Positions 32,239 to 43,667 of a stretch of DNA of 64,000 nt are shown piece after piece. Below the pieces are notes generated by a model that worked only from the letters and a program-made list of their open reading frames with translations, had not been told where the DNA came from and made no database searches. Source of the stretch: Argyresthia goedartella (lineage: Eukaryota > Arthropoda > Insecta > Lepidoptera > Argyresthiidae); contig OX463835.1 of assembly GCA_949825045.1 (NCBI GenBank), positions 19,299,201-19,363,200 of the forward strand. Direction: 5' to 3'. A program made the translations under genes and the position numbers. How positions within the stretch are numbered: the first letter of the stretch is position 1; each line of letters starts with the position of its first letter.

Positions 32239-34161
32239 ATGGTTGACGAATCTTCTGTAGATAACGAATTATTGATTTCTTTAGTGGAACAAAAGCCTAT
32301 TTTGTGGGATAAAAATATGGATCTTTATAAAAATCGCGTCGCAACTCAAGCGGCTTGGAAGGAAATCTTGATAATAATAGATCCAAATTTCGAGGAAAAG
32401 GAAGAAAAAAGGAGACAAGCCTTCGGTATGTATCTTTTATTAGGTATTATTAATCAAATTGTTTTACAACATGTTTTATTGTCTATTTATGTTTCACTTA
32501 GTTCTAAATATATTCGTTTTGCCATGGGACAGAACCTTCATTTGATAAAAAGTAGTCACTAAAAGTAGATCTTACGCTGTTCGCTTGAACGTTTCGAATT
32601 GACATACTTTGAAGATTTTCAAATAATAGAGGATTTGCCATATTATTATCTTCAAAATTGTGTCCATCATGTTCACGCACATAATTGTGTAATACGATGC
32701 ATGCTTTTACGATTTCTATCATTAGAGTTGGCGAAACATCAATAGCCTTATGTAGGATTCTCCATTTTCCTGCTAAGATACCAAAAGCACACTCCACGTA
32801 TCTTCTTGCCCTGCTCAGGCGGTAATTAAAGATTTTTTTACGTAAATCCAAATGTGTTCCTCCAAAAGGACGTAGTAAATTATTATGTAGAGCAAATCCC
32901 TCATCACCAATAAATACATAAGGCATACTGTCTTCACCTTCTAATAATGGTCTTGGTTTGGGTATATGCAGCGAACCATCATTAATTTTTTTCCATAACA
33001 CGGAGTTTTTCAAAATGGTTGAATCACACTCTTTACCATATGATCCTATGTCGACATATATAAATCTGTATTCAGAATCAACCACTGCAAGTAGCACAAT
33101 GGAAAAGTAATCTTTATAATTGAAGTACATCGATCCACTATGAGCAGGCTTTAAGATTTTTATATGTTTCCCGTCAATGGCACCTAGACAATGAGGGAAA
33201 TCAGTCTTCCTTTCAAAACCTTTCACTATTTTCATCCATTCATTTTCTGAAGAAGGCGTTTGAAGATATTCTCCCTGAAGAACATCCCACAGCGTCCAGC
33301 AAACATCCCAGATGATCCCACTTATAGTCGATACTCCAATTTTATACGCATAGTGTAAATCTTTCATGGAACACCCTGATGCTAAATACCTGGAAAAAAA
33401 CACGCTAATATTAACACCTTAATATTTTCTCTTTTTCAGCGAAACTGATTATTCAGAGGTGGACCCATATAAGAGATAATTATAAACGGTCATATGACAA
33501 GATAAAAGATCAAAAGAGGTCTGGAAGTGGCGCCAAAACAGCAAAGCCTTATGTTTACAGTCAACAGTTATCTTTTCTGCAGAAAGTAATGCAACCTAAA
33601 GAGACCATAAGCAATGTTATCACCGAAAATAACAACAGAGATGAACGACAACACGAATCCGAAAACAAGAAAAATTATTCTGAAGAAAACGAAACATCGG
33701 AAGCAAACTCTATACAGACACAAAAAAATAAGGCGACAATGAAGCCAATACCTAAAAGACCTATGAAGAATACAGTTAGTCCTCTAGATGCGAAGATAAT
33801 GAAATTTATGGATTCTTATGCAAATAATGAACCTAAACCAATGAATCGACATGCTTCATTTTTTAATGGGATAATACCAACACTCGACAAGTTCGACGAC
33901 GATGAAGTCATAGATTTTCAAATGGGAGTGATGCAATTATTGAAAAAGATTAAAAGTAGTCGCTGCCGCCTTGAGTCGTCGTCTTCCAATCTCGCATCAA
34001 CGTCATATGGACGCGGCGGATTTCCGACCGAGGAATACCAAAATTATAATACAATAACACAAACTACAAATGTATCCCCAACCTATGCAACAGCTTCGCT
34101 GCAAAGTCCGATCTCTGTCGATTCCCCTTCTGTCACAGAAATTGATTTTAGTGACTTTTAA
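32239..34161 (+). CDS. Harbinger A MADF/BESS protein, two exons
   Basis: Exon 1 is 32239-32425 and exon 2 is 33440-34161, joined in frame as GTATGT...TTTTTCAG, giving 302 residues. Residues about 10-95 form a MADF domain (LISLVEQKPILWDKNMD ... AWKEILIIID ... WTHIRDNYKRSYDKIK), a Myb/SANT-like DNA-binding fold. Near residue 215 there is a BESS-type motif (FFNGIIPTLDKFDDDEVIDF), used for protein-protein contact. In Harbinger elements such a protein is the second factor that helps the transposase reach the nucleus and the element ends. The 1014-base intron completely contains transposase exon 2 on the opposite strand. Confidence 0.85.
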
Positions 34162-34811
34162 TACAAAATACGATGACATTATACAGGTGTAACAAAAAAG
34201 AGATTACAAGCCAAAGGGGTTTGTTAGGGACATCCTTTTAACCAACTTACACTATGGGACCAACATAAACAGAGCAACTTTACATATTTTTGTCGTCTCA
34301 GTAAATTTCGGGCCGAGCACTCAACTGATTTGTATGGAAGAGTGAAAAATCAAGTCGGTCCCATAGTGAAAGTTGTTCAGAAAGATGTCCCTAACAACCC
34401 CCTTTCTGTTACACCCTGTATTGGCTAAATAAAACTTTCGTTTAATAATTTAAAAAAAATTACATTAATAAAACTTTAATAAATTCAACCTGTGTATTTT
34501 TATTTGTGTACTAACCTTAAACAGATGGCTAATTTCATTTTAGTACTGATGCACTTCCGCATATTCGTATTTGTTTTTGGTAGGCTTGAATTTTCCAGTC
34601 GTTGTAGTAAGTTTTCAAAACTTTCGACGGACATCCGAAAGTAATTAAAAAACTTCTTGTCATCGTTTCTAAGTTTATCGTATAACTTCTCAAATAGTTT
34701 AGTACGCCCTGATTCTTCATTTATAGGATGTACCCAAAACCTTCTTCTTTGTCGGCGGCGAATCCGTTGGCGCCACCAATATAAAAGCACAACCAAGCGT
34801 GGATCCATCAC
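32504..34811 (-). CDS. Harbinger A transposase, two exons
   Basis: Exon 1 is 34811-34516 (Arg-rich start, then FWVHPINEESGRTKLFEKLY). Exon 2 is 33389-32504 after TTTTTCCAG. The junction restores CLRYLASGC, and the product is 393 residues, normal for PIF/Harbinger. The DDE nuclease motifs are complete: LGAIDGKHIK (Asp), VFIGDEGFALH (Asp) and RYVECAFGILAGKWR (Glu). The intron completely contains exon 2 of the MADF gene on the other strand. Start chosen at ATG 34811, just inside the element; no frame damage was seen. Confidence 0.88.
34184..34418. mobile_element. 235-bp mariner-type MITE
   Basis: The ends CAGGTGTAACAAAAAAGAG and CTTTCTGTTACACCCTG are inverted and flanked by TA. Inside are inverted blocks GTTAGGGACATC and GATGTCCCTAAC. 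The inner blocks recur in the element at 58444-58704, so the two are related. Located between the MADF-A stop and transposase exon 1. Confidence 0.75.
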
Positions 34812-35444
34812 TGACGTCTACTCACTGTGAGAACTGTTTGAATACTGCGGCTATTCGTTTTTTTCACGAATGAAAATCTACCGTATGAACACCCTAGTGA
34901 CTGTACGTTAAAAAAACGCATAAATAAAAACGTGCGGGACAATGCCGTGTGAATCCAGCCTAAGTTTGGGAAATTTAGTAAGGTTCTTGCGTACATACAT
35001 TATATTTTCGAAAATAAATTGACTAGCTACAGTAGCCCTTTCACACGGCAGTCCAGTTTTTAACAGGATCCCGTTTTCTGCAGGATCCCGTTTGATGGCG
35101 AATGTGTTTATATGCTAGCGTTCACACGAGCATCCCGCATGCGGGATCCTGCAAAAAACCGATCCGGTCGAATTGTGCCGTTCGGTTTTGTCACTAGAAA
35201 CTGGATCCGAAGTCCAGTAAAAAGCGGGATCCCGTTTAATCACACATATATTTCAATAGCAGTGTTCACACGGCTTCCTGCGTGCGGTTTTTTGGTGGAC
35301 GCGGTTTTTTGCTGGACACTGTTTTTTGCGGGATAGTGGAGTGGTGGCAGCCCCCGCCCCGTGCCCGCCGCGCCACTCACGCGTATGTAGCGCTCGCGCA
35401 TTGCTCTTTTGCGCGGCGCCGAGAAGGTTGTGTTTCGTCGAAAA

Positions 35445-37389
35445 ATGTCGCAAACAAATATTGATCCCGAACTTCTTATTACACTAATTGAAAATAGGCC
35501 TATATTATGGGATAAAACGCTGGAAAATTATAAAGAAAACAACTTGCGAACTGCAGCATGGCGCGAAGTTTGCATTGTTTTGAGAGAAGACTTTAAAGAA
35601 CTTGAGGAAAAAGAAAGACAAAGCTATGGTAAGTTTTTATATTTATTTCGTTTATCCTTGTACTGCTTCTTCTTGCCAAGGTACAGCTCCCACTTCATAA
35701 ACAAATTAATTTGTGAACTCTGTTCGTATTGTGGTAGCACAGCGTCCACCTCGTGTATTTGGCTCATTACGTACGTTTTCCAAAGATATCGTTGAACTGT
35801 TGCTGTCAATGTTCGCATATGAACTTTCATTGTGCATGATATAGTTATGAAGCACAGCGCAAGTTTTAACTATCGAGATAGCTGTACTGGTGCTTACGTC
35901 CAATGGACGATAAAATATTCGCCATTTATTTGCCAATAATCCAAACGCGCACTCCACATAACGTCTGGCTCTTGTTAATCGATAGTTGAATATCCTTTTA
36001 TTTTTATCTAAATGAGTTCCTCCATAGGGTCTCAACAGATTATAATGCAAACCAAATGCTTCATCACCCACTATCACAAATGGAACACGTGATTCCAAAC
36101 CTGTAGAGAGAGGACGAGCTTCTGGTAAATCTAAACTGCCATCATTTAATCTTTTCCAGAAAGTACATTCTTTGAATATAGAGGAGTCACATTATTTGCC
36201 ATAAGAGCCTACGCTGATATAGTTGAATCTATAATTCGAATCCACTACAGCTAGCAATACAATGGAAAAAAAAACTTGTAATTCATGTACATAGAACCGC
36301 TGTGACTTGGTTTCTTCATTCTTATGTGCTTCCCATCAACTGCACCAATGCAGCGAGGAAAATTAGCTTTATTATAAAATGCGTCAGCAATTTGTTCCCA
36401 CTCATATTTTGTGTCGTGCAATTTCATAAACTCCTGATACAACTTATGCCATATAACATTTGTTACTTCTATTATTATTGAGTTGATTGTTGAGACTCCC
36501 ACTCGATATGTGTAATGTAAATCCATGTATGAACACCAAGATGCCAAGTACCTGCAAATTGAAAACATAAGTACCTAGTGTTATTACAAAAAAAATAAAC
36601 AGACGTTTTACACATGTTTAACAAATAGCAGAATACCTAATACTGGAGCCTGTTGATGGTTTTTTTTTCCGCCCTTATTCATAATTTATGTTTTCTTTTT
36701 CAGCTAAAATGGACGTTAAAAAATGGAATCAGATAAGAGACAGCTGGAAGAGGAGTTTAAATGCGAAAAAGAAAATAAATAAATCTGGATCTGCTGCAGT
36801 TAATACCAAAAAATACAGTTATCACGACCAGTTGTTATTTTAAAAAAAAAATATGGATCCGGCTGAAACACAAGACAGTGGCGGTAACAAAGCTACAAAT
36901 ATTGAAGAGGGTGATACGGAATATCCTATCCAAAATGAAGGAAGTGAAAATGAACCTACTATCGAACATGGAAGTCCAGGGCAAGAAAATCCCGCAGGTG
37001 GTGCTAAACGACTTAAGAGAAGTGTACTACCAAGGCAGAGGCTTTCTGTAATGGATCAAAAAATGGCGAGTTTTATTGATCACCAGATGAAAAGTCAGCC
37101 GAATACGCAGAATGAAGATCGTAACTTGTCATTTTTTAAAAGTTTACTTCCTACACTAGCTTCACTCAACGATGATCAAATATTACAATTTCAAGCAGGT
37201 GTTATAACTTTGTTGCAAAATATAAAAAGCCCCAACATTAACCAATGGTCCTCTCAACAACAATCTACTTCTAATAACTACTCTCAATCAGCAGGTTATT
37301 ACACACCGCATTACAGTGTTCAGTCATCGCCATCTGCACAATCAGTTGAATCGCAGAGCTCTGATTCTCCTGATTTCACTAATATTTAA
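35445..37389 (+). pseudogene. Harbinger B MADF/BESS protein with one premature stop
   Basis: Exon 1 is 35445-35628, exon 2 starts 36704 after TTTTTCAG. The MADF domain (LLITLIENRPILWDKTLE ... WNQIRDSWKRSLNAKK) is intact. An in-frame TAA at 36841-36843 follows QLLF, where Harbinger A has Leu at the matching place (QLSFLQKV). The frame then continues to 37389 with the BESS-type LSFFKSLLPTLASLNDDQIL. Without the single stop it would match the A copy in length. The intron holds the transposase exon 2 of the other strand. Confidence 0.8.
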
Positions 37390-37768
37390 TTAATATTAAC
37401 GATTATCTTGTGAAAATATCATACATACATAACTTATTATGTTTGGTAATAAATATTAAACTTTTAATATGAGTTTCATTCTTACCTCAAACATATTGCT
37501 AACTTTTCTTCGGGTGTGATGCTTTTTCTCATATTTGTATCACGTTTTTTTTAATATTTATTCACCCTTTTTAAAAGGTCTTCAAATGTGGTCATACTCA
37601 TTCTAAAATAATTGAAATATTTTGACGCATCTCTTCTCAAATCGCTCATAAGATTCCGAAAAATACCCAAATTCAAACGTTGTGTCAAAATAGGATGACC
37701 CATAATCTTCTATTTCGCTGCCGACGCCGATAATACCAATAGAAAATTAGGAAAGTATTCACGTCCAT
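35651..37768 (-). pseudogene. Harbinger B transposase, broken
   Basis: Exon 1 is 37768-37486 with a frameshift near 37687, exon 2 starts at 36551 after TTTGCAG; the junction again gives CLRYLAS. GAVDGKHIRM (first Asp), VIVGDEAFGLH (second Asp) and RYVECAFGLLANKWR (Glu) are all present. Damage: a frameshift at the run of nine A (T on the coding strand) at 36266-36274, a stop where GSYGK is followed by CDS (near 36198), and a stop after RTEFTN (near 35706). Inactive, though the catalytic residues remain. Confidence 0.8.
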
Positions 37769-38056
37769 TTCACTTGATAACCGGCGTAGGAATGGTAAAA
37801 AAAACAGGATGCAACCGTGTTCATACGGCAGTCTAGTTTTGCGGGACCAGCTTTTTACTGAATCCTGCAAAACTGAACTGCCATGTGAACACAGCGTCCA
37901 GTTTAGCAGGATACCGTAAAAAGCCGATCCTGCCCAGTCCGTGCCGCGAGCTCTCCGCGTGCGGGTGTGATTGCTTTGAGTGATTCGACCGACTGCGCTA
38001 TCGACCGCCATTGTTATTTGGTACGGAATTAATTCGTGTTGTAAAAATTCATCACT

Positions 38057-38974
38057 ATGGTGGTGTGTAAGAAGTGTAAACTCTTTCTATCGGTGAGAGG
38101 AAACAGTGGCGAAGTGGTAAAGTGCAAAGGGTCCTGTGAAGCGTATTTTCACAAAAAATGCGCACGCGCCATCAAATGTTTTACCGAAAGCGAGAAGTGT
38201 GAGGATTGCACGAAGGGTTCTTCAACGCTATCGCCAAGAATCAGCATCGATCCTGCCAAAGTAACTACTGAAGGATTACTGGTTGAGCTAAACAAAAGGC
38301 TTGATGTGGTTTACAAGATGCAGAAGACGCTAGATGATATGAGCGAGGCCGTAGATTTTTATGCAGAGCAGTACCTTGAGCTATGGAAATACAAAGAAAG
38401 TAGTGAAAAGAAGATGAAGGCTGTAGAACAGAAAAATATATACTTGGAAAAGTGTAACAAGGCTCTTGAAGAACGTGTGGTTGCATTGGAAAACCAAAGC
38501 AAGGAAAAGAATATTGAAATAGTTGGGCTGGACATGAAAGAAGGAGAAAACATTCAGGAGACGGTGAAGATTATTGCCAAAAAACTTAATATAGACTATT
38601 CCAGCGTTCATGAAATAAAGCGGGTAGGTGGAAGAAAGCCAACCGACAAGGAACGGGCGCGGCCGCGGCCGGTGCTGATTACCCTCGCGTCGCGCGCCGC
38701 CCGGGACCAGTGGCTTGCCAAGAAAAAAACCCGCATCACTAATGGCGAGATTTTTAACAATGATAATACGAAGCCTATATTTATAAACGAAGATCTCTCC
38801 AGGCATCAAAGACAGCTGTTCTGGGCCGCTAGGGCGGAACTGAAGCCGATCTTCAAGTTTGTATGGACCAGTAATGGGGATATTCTGGTGCGCAAGAATG
38901 AAGACAATAGGAAAGTCTATGTTATTCGCTCTGCAGAAGACATAGAAAAACTAAAAAAATCTAGTGAGGAGTAG
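38057..38974 (+). CDS. LINE-B ORF1, PHD-like finger and coiled-coil protein
   Basis: 305 residues from ATG 38057. Residues 4-55 form a PHD-like zinc finger (VCKKCKLF ... CKGSCEAYFHKKCARAI ... CEDC). Residues about 85-150 are a coiled coil. From about 155 (KNIEIVGLDMKEGENIQET) there is an RNA-binding domain of the type shared with CR1 ORF1 and baculovirus FP25K-like proteins, ending with FKFVWTSNGDILVRKNED. It should coat the LINE RNA. The stop at 38974 lies 157 bases before the recognisable ORF2 endonuclease start. Confidence 0.85.
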   Translation: MVVCKKCKLFLSVRGNSGEVVKCKGSCEAYFHKKCARAIKCFTESEKCEDCTKGSSTLSPRISIDPAKVTTEGLLVELNKRLDVVYKMQKTLDDMSEAVDFYAEQYLELWKYKESSEKKMKAVEQKNIYLEKCNKALEERVVALENQSKEKNIEIVGLDMKEGENIQETVKIIAKKLNIDYSSVHEIKRVGGRKPTDKERARPRPVLITLASRAARDQWLAKKKTRITNGEIFNNDNTKPIFINEDLSRHQRQLFWAARAELKPIFKFVWTSNGDILVRKNEDNRKVYVIRSAEDIEKLKKSSEE

Positions 38975-39131
38975 TGCATTCTTTCTTGCGCACTCCACAT
39001 TATAAAGGAGGATCCACATAAAATTCAATCATATAAATACCTACACTTTAGATACTATTACGGATACAATATATAATAGATATAACGACCCAAAATTATG
39101 GAGTCAATTCGTCAGTAACACACATAGTAGC

Positions 39132-42005
39132 TTGAATTTAGTACATATAAATATAAGATCGCTGAGGAAAAATTATAATGCATTTTTGGTACTTATAAAC
39201 CAATGCCAAGAAAAACTAGACCTGATTATACTTACAGAAGTTAACATAAAAAAAGAGGAGATACCACTATACAGGATAGGCGACTATGATACTTACTGGA
39301 ATACAAGAGAAACACGTAAAGGAGGAGGTATTTTAATTTATGCAAAGAAGGAGTTGAATTTTTCAGCTTCAAACATAAATGGAACAGCATCCGAAGTAAT
39401 ACATGGAAAAATAAATACATCTCAACAAAAAGACATCCACATAATATCGGTATATAGACCGCCTAAAACTAATAAATTAAGATTTACTCAAGAAGTACAG
39501 AACGTATTGAAAACTATCCCAAAGTTCACTGACGTAATATTTGTGGGAGATACTAACATCAACCTGCTGGATGACAGCATGAGCACAGCTATAGTGAAAT
39601 ACAAGAACACGCTGTATAGCCATGGATTGGAATGTCTCATCACCGACGTGACGCGGGAGGAGGTCGTGGACGGCCGCCTCACCAGATCCTGCATCGACCA
39701 TCTGTGGGTGCGCAGCCGCCGACCCGTGCCGGCTGCACACCTACTCACCACCAAGATCGCCGACCATTATTTAATTGGTGTTACAATATCAAAAAGTAAC
39801 GACACAGCAAGTGTCAGTGACAGTGACAAATATGATAAGGTAATAATATCGAATAAATTAGTGCGTGAAAAGTTGGATGGTGTAAATTGGGAGGAACTTC
39901 AAGACTGTAAGTGTCCTTTGTTATTATATGAAAAATTGTGCTTAATTTTTGGGTGTATTTACGAAAGTTCAAAGATAAAAGTCCCATTAAGGAGTAAGCG
40001 TACTCGACCGGTGTGGATAGATGATAAATTGAACTCAATGTTATGTATTAGAGATGAACTGTTTAGAAAATGGAAATCGAAACCAAACTGTATGAGTATT
40101 AGACTAGAGTACACGAAATATAGAAATAAAGTTAGTAAATTAATTAATGTAGCTAAAAATAAGAATAGACAAGAACAACTTAGAAAATGTAACAATGATG
40201 CAAAGAAGATATGGTGTAACATAAATAGTTGGCTAGGAAGAGAGAAACCTCGATTAGATGATGTTATTTTGAAATATTTAGGACAAAAGGATAATCTAGA
40301 AAATGTATGTAGTAAGTTTTCTGAAACATTTACTGAAGAAATACATAACATTAAACATAATTGTGATAAAAAGTTTTTAAAAAGAAAAGAATATGTAAAA
40401 GAGAGTGATGTGTCATTAAGATTTCGAAAAATTTGTGCTTCAGATGTAGAAAAAATTATTGTTAACATGAGTAATGAGAAGTCACCCGGCTCGGATGGTA
40501 TCAGAGTAGAGGATATTAAATACATTAAGAAACGTATAAGTCCTATTCTTGCTATCTTCATAAACTTGAGTGTACAAAAAGAGCTTTATCCAGATGAACT
40601 GAAACTGGCTATGATTAGACCCATATATAAACAAGGTAGTCACCTTGACTACACAAATTATAGACCCATAGCTATTTTGTCCATTATCAATAAAATAACA
40701 GAAAAACTAATTATAAATCAAATAAGTAATTTTCTAGACAAGCATAATATTATCTCAAATAGTCAACACGGTTTCCGCCGTGGCCGCAGTACGGCGACAG
40801 CTCTTAAACTATTTACGGATTACATAAACAATTCATTAGATAAACGAAAACAAGTAGTAGCTCTTTTCATTGATTTCAAAAAGGCTTTTGATACTTTGGA
40901 TCATTCACAGCTTTTGCAGGCGATGAGTGAATGTGGAATACGAGGTCCTTTGAACAGTTGGATACAGGTTTACCTGAAAAATAGATCTATGCAGACCGTA
41001 GTGAGTGGTACAAAGGGTGCAAAAGCAAACATAAGGTATGGTGTCCCAACCGGTTCCGTGTACGGGCCGGTTGGGTACATCATGCACGTAAATAGTGTTT
41101 GCAATGTAGTCAAACACTGTAAAATGTTCATGTATGCAGACGATACGTGCTTACTATGCGCCCACAATGACTTAAATGTTATCCAAAATTGTATACAGAC
41201 GGACCTTGATAACATTGTCAAATGGTCACACGATAATGGCATTATTATTAATCTATCTAAAACTAAATGTATGCACATCTGCTCCCCATATAATAAACCT
41301 AAAATAAATAAACTACAAATAATTGGGCATTCTTATGAATGTTTACATCGAAACAGCCCAAATTGTAACTGTTCAGAAATTGAATTTGTAAATCAGTACA
41401 AGTACCTGGGACTCACAATAGATAAAAATATGTCATGGAAATCACATATAAATAATGTCTGTTCAAAGCTAAGATCTGTATTATGTAAGTTGTATCATCT
41501 GCGGGGCGTAGTAAACAGAGCTACTATGTACTCTGTTTACTACGCACTCGCAGACTCGATAATATCTTATGGTTTGAGTAGTTATGGGTGCACCTTCCAA
41601 AGTTACTTAGATCAAATAAATACTATACAGAAAAGGCTTATAAAATTATTGGTTGATAAAAAAACAAGGAAAAAATGCCGCCCTGATTATGATCAATTAT
41701 ATGGTACGTGTAAAATATTACCTGTTCAAGAAAAAGTTAAGTTGTTAATTATGTTAGAGGAATACAATAACAATGAGTTTAAAACCCCCGTTTCACATTG
41801 CATTAGTACAAGAAAAGTAGTCAACAAAAAGTTGTATGTACCCAAAATATGTAATTTCTATGGTTCACGGACCAGAAAGTATTTAGTACCAAAGATTCTT
41901 AATGATCTCCCGGACGACGTCAGAAACAATACCTTTACTAAACCTGTATTTAAGAAAAAAGTTATAGTATCCTTATTGGATTATTTTGTAGCAAAGAAAA
42001 ATTAA
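39132..42005 (+). CDS. LINE-B ORF2, endonuclease and reverse transcriptase
   Basis: 957 codons without a stop. The endonuclease starts VHINIRSLRKNYNAF, with LTEVNI, SVYRPPK, VGDTNINLLDD and IADHYLIGV. Reverse transcriptase has RPIYKQGSHLDYTNYRPIA, FIDFKKAFDTLDHSQL, YGVPTGSVYGP (usually VPQGS) and FMYADDTCLL. In the endonuclease GDFN is GDTN. The first codon given is TTG; the frame is open further upstream and no ATG stands out, so translation may begin by reinitiation. The C-terminal domain is of CR1/Jockey type. Confidence 0.85.
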   Translation: MNLVHINIRSLRKNYNAFLVLINQCQEKLDLIILTEVNIKKEEIPLYRIGDYDTYWNTRETRKGGGILIYAKKELNFSASNINGTASEVIHGKINTSQQKDIHIISVYRPPKTNKLRFTQEVQNVLKTIPKFTDVIFVGDTNINLLDDSMSTAIVKYKNTLYSHGLECLITDVTREEVVDGRLTRSCIDHLWVRSRRPVPAAHLLTTKIADHYLIGVTISKSNDTASVSDSDKYDKVIISNKLVREKLDGVNWEELQDCKCPLLLYEKLCLIFGCIYESSKIKVPLRSKRTRPVWIDDKLNSMLCIRDELFRKWKSKPNCMSIRLEYTKYRNKVSKLINVAKNKNRQEQLRKCNNDAKKIWCNINSWLGREKPRLDDVILKYLGQKDNLENVCSKFSETFTEEIHNIKHNCDKKFLKRKEYVKESDVSLRFRKICASDVEKIIVNMSNEKSPGSDGIRVEDIKYIKKRISPILAIFINLSVQKELYPDELKLAMIRPIYKQGSHLDYTNYRPIAILSIINKITEKLIINQISNFLDKHNIISNSQHGFRRGRSTATALKLFTDYINNSLDKRKQVVALFIDFKKAFDTLDHSQLLQAMSECGIRGPLNSWIQVYLKNRSMQTVVSGTKGAKANIRYGVPTGSVYGPVGYIMHVNSVCNVVKHCKMFMYADDTCLLCAHNDLNVIQNCIQTDLDNIVKWSHDNGIIINLSKTKCMHICSPYNKPKINKLQIIGHSYECLHRNSPNCNCSEIEFVNQYKYLGLTIDKNMSWKSHINNVCSKLRSVLCKLYHLRGVVNRATMYSVYYALADSIISYGLSSYGCTFQSYLDQINTIQKRLIKLLVDKKTRKKCRPDYDQLYGTCKILPVQEKVKLLIMLEEYNNNEFKTPVSHCISTRKVVNKKLYVPKICNFYGSRTRKYLVPKILNDLPDDVRNNTFTKPVFKKKVIVSLLDYFVAKKN

Positions 42006-42967
42006 GACTGTGTATTATGTTAAACTTATACCTATACATGCACATGTGTGCCTCTGTCGAAATACCTAGTTGTCTTTAAAATTATATAACAAGTAGTGCC
42101 TATACCTAGCTATATAAGAAGAGAACGGTTGCTGCGATCAACAATCTAACACCCCGATAGGTATTTAAGTGGATATAGTTGAGGAAATATAATACATACC
42201 AATGCGTTCCGGCGTAGTTTGTTTGTGGATTGCAGGAACCGGTTCCTGTTCTATTCTATTGTATATATGTAGTTCTATTTTTAGAGTGAGAGCCCAACTG
42301 CCAATAAACTGTCTTGCAGTTTGGCGGTGCATTGTAATCTGAAATATTTTGTGTTTATTAAGAATAAAAAACTTTGAACTTGAACTTGAACTTGCAAAAC
42401 TGGACTGCCGTGTGAAAGGGCTGTTAGTATGTCAATTTCTTTAAAAAGCTGTCTTAAGGAGTCTGTTCGTTTTAAATTATAAATTGCTCGAATAGCACTT
42501 TTCTGTAAAATCAAAATAGTTTGAATATCCGCTGCTTTCCCCCACAACAAGATACCATAGGACATGACACTATGAAAGTAACTAAAATATACTAGCCTAG
42601 TTGTAGCCACATCCGTGTTTTGTCTGATGTTTCTAACAGCGTAAGCCGCAGAAATTAATATACCAGCCAATTTTTCCGTCTATTACTAGCCGACCAACCA
42701 CTCTGTCCACCTGGTTGGTCGGTTAGTAATTTTTTTTCTCAACCAACAACCTGGTTGGTTGTTTGATATTTTTTGTTCTTAACTGACTACCTAGTTGGTT
42801 GGTTCATATTTTTTTTTCTTAACTGACTACCTGGTTGGTTGGTTGATATTTTTTTTTCTAACTACCAAACTGGTTGGTCGGTTAGTTTGTTTTTTCTCAA
42901 CCGACACCTTTTCACTTAGACAAAACTTTACCATGTTTCAGTACCTTCAGTTGTTTAATTAAATATA

Positions 42968-43234
42968 TTAGATTAAGATATTTTTACAACTTGAAACCAT
43001 AAATTTTACAATTTCCATTGGCAATTTCATAATATTTACAATATCTTGTATGTGGTACAAGTTAAAATCGCATAAATTATCCTCCGCTTCAGCTACTTCT
43101 TGCCAATTTTGTTCTGGGCGAAGGTGATACATGCTTGGTTTAACTTGTTTTAACATGTTTGGTATGGTTTGAGTTTGGTTCGGACACCCGCCAAAGATAC
43201 AGGAATCATTTTCAGGCGTTCTTTTTAACATCAT
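42968..43234 (-). CDS. Small unknown ORF in the FLYWCH-MULE
   Basis: 88 residues on the minus strand (MMLKRTPENDSCIFGGCPNQ...). The frame remains open for about 15 codons upstream (DEPDSSLE). There is no domain that I recognise. Its position opposite the transposase suggests a second element gene or an exon of one, but chance cannot be excluded. Confidence 0.3.
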   Translation of the reverse strand: MMLKRTPENDSCIFGGCPNQTQTIPNMLKQVKPSMYHLRPEQNWQEVAEAEDNLCDFNLYHIQDIVNIMKLPMEIVKFMVSSCKNILI

Positions 43235-43667
43235 TTCAAGAGATGAGTCAGGTTCGTCGATAATCCATGTTAAATTTTACTCGAATTCTGATAAATGACA
43301 GAACCCTGACCGACTGACAATTAAATTTTTGAATGGAGGTCAAAGATGGAGTTTTTAGCATTAATATACCATTTCGGAAAATACAGAAAATGGTCAGTCA
43401 TGATTCATGATATGTATTTTCAATCAATTGTTTTGTATACCTACCTACATATTTCTCTAGTATCTGATTGATTTTAGTTCTTATCTCGTTATCTGTTAAT
43501 TATATTATGATCCTCTTTTGATCGTGTACATACATATCGTACCTTTTTGTAACAGATTTGAACGGGTTCATAATAGACGTTCTATATTTTGAAAGTATTT
43601 TTTCCACTATTATTTTGTTTCTTCGCTTGTCACAATTACATTTCATATTGCACCTATATTGTAAAAT

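Larger units (their letters stand above)
31907..34960 (+). mobile_element. Harbinger A, PIF/Harbinger transposon
   Basis: The ends GGCCTGGTTCACACGGCATT and, in reverse complement, GGCTGGATTCACACGGCATT are flanked by TAA (31904-31906, 34961-34963) inside LINE-E. That is the 3-bp duplication of the superfamily. It encodes an interlocked pair: plus-strand MADF protein and minus-strand transposase. A mariner-type MITE sits at 34184-34418. Both genes read open once spliced, so this is the most complete of the three Harbinger copies. Confidence 0.9.
38000..42394 (+). mobile_element. LINE-B, near full-length CR1-type retrotransposon
   Basis: A 5' leader of uncertain start (37950-38050), ORF1 with a PHD-like finger, ORF2 with endonuclease and reverse transcriptase, a 3' UTR of about 350 bases and a tail of GAACTT units at 42374-42394. 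Both ORFs are uninterrupted, so it may be recent. It is inserted in the right subterminal region of Harbinger B. Confidence 0.8.
35034..42422 (+). mobile_element. Harbinger B, interrupted by LINE-B
   Basis: The ends are identical inverted repeats for about 27 bases (AGCCCTTTCACACGGCAGTC...), related to those of Harbinger A. It lies in LINE-E. Subterminal GGATCCCG motifs are abundant. It carries the same interlocked gene pair as A and C. A LINE (about 38000-42394) has inserted just inside the right terminal repeat; its TTGAAC-type tail abuts GCAAAACTGGACTGCC. The 3-bp duplication is not clean. Confidence 0.85.

Noticed and set aside
38381..38809. Minus-strand ORF over LINE-B ORF1
   Set aside because: Antisense shadow of a confidently identified coding region.
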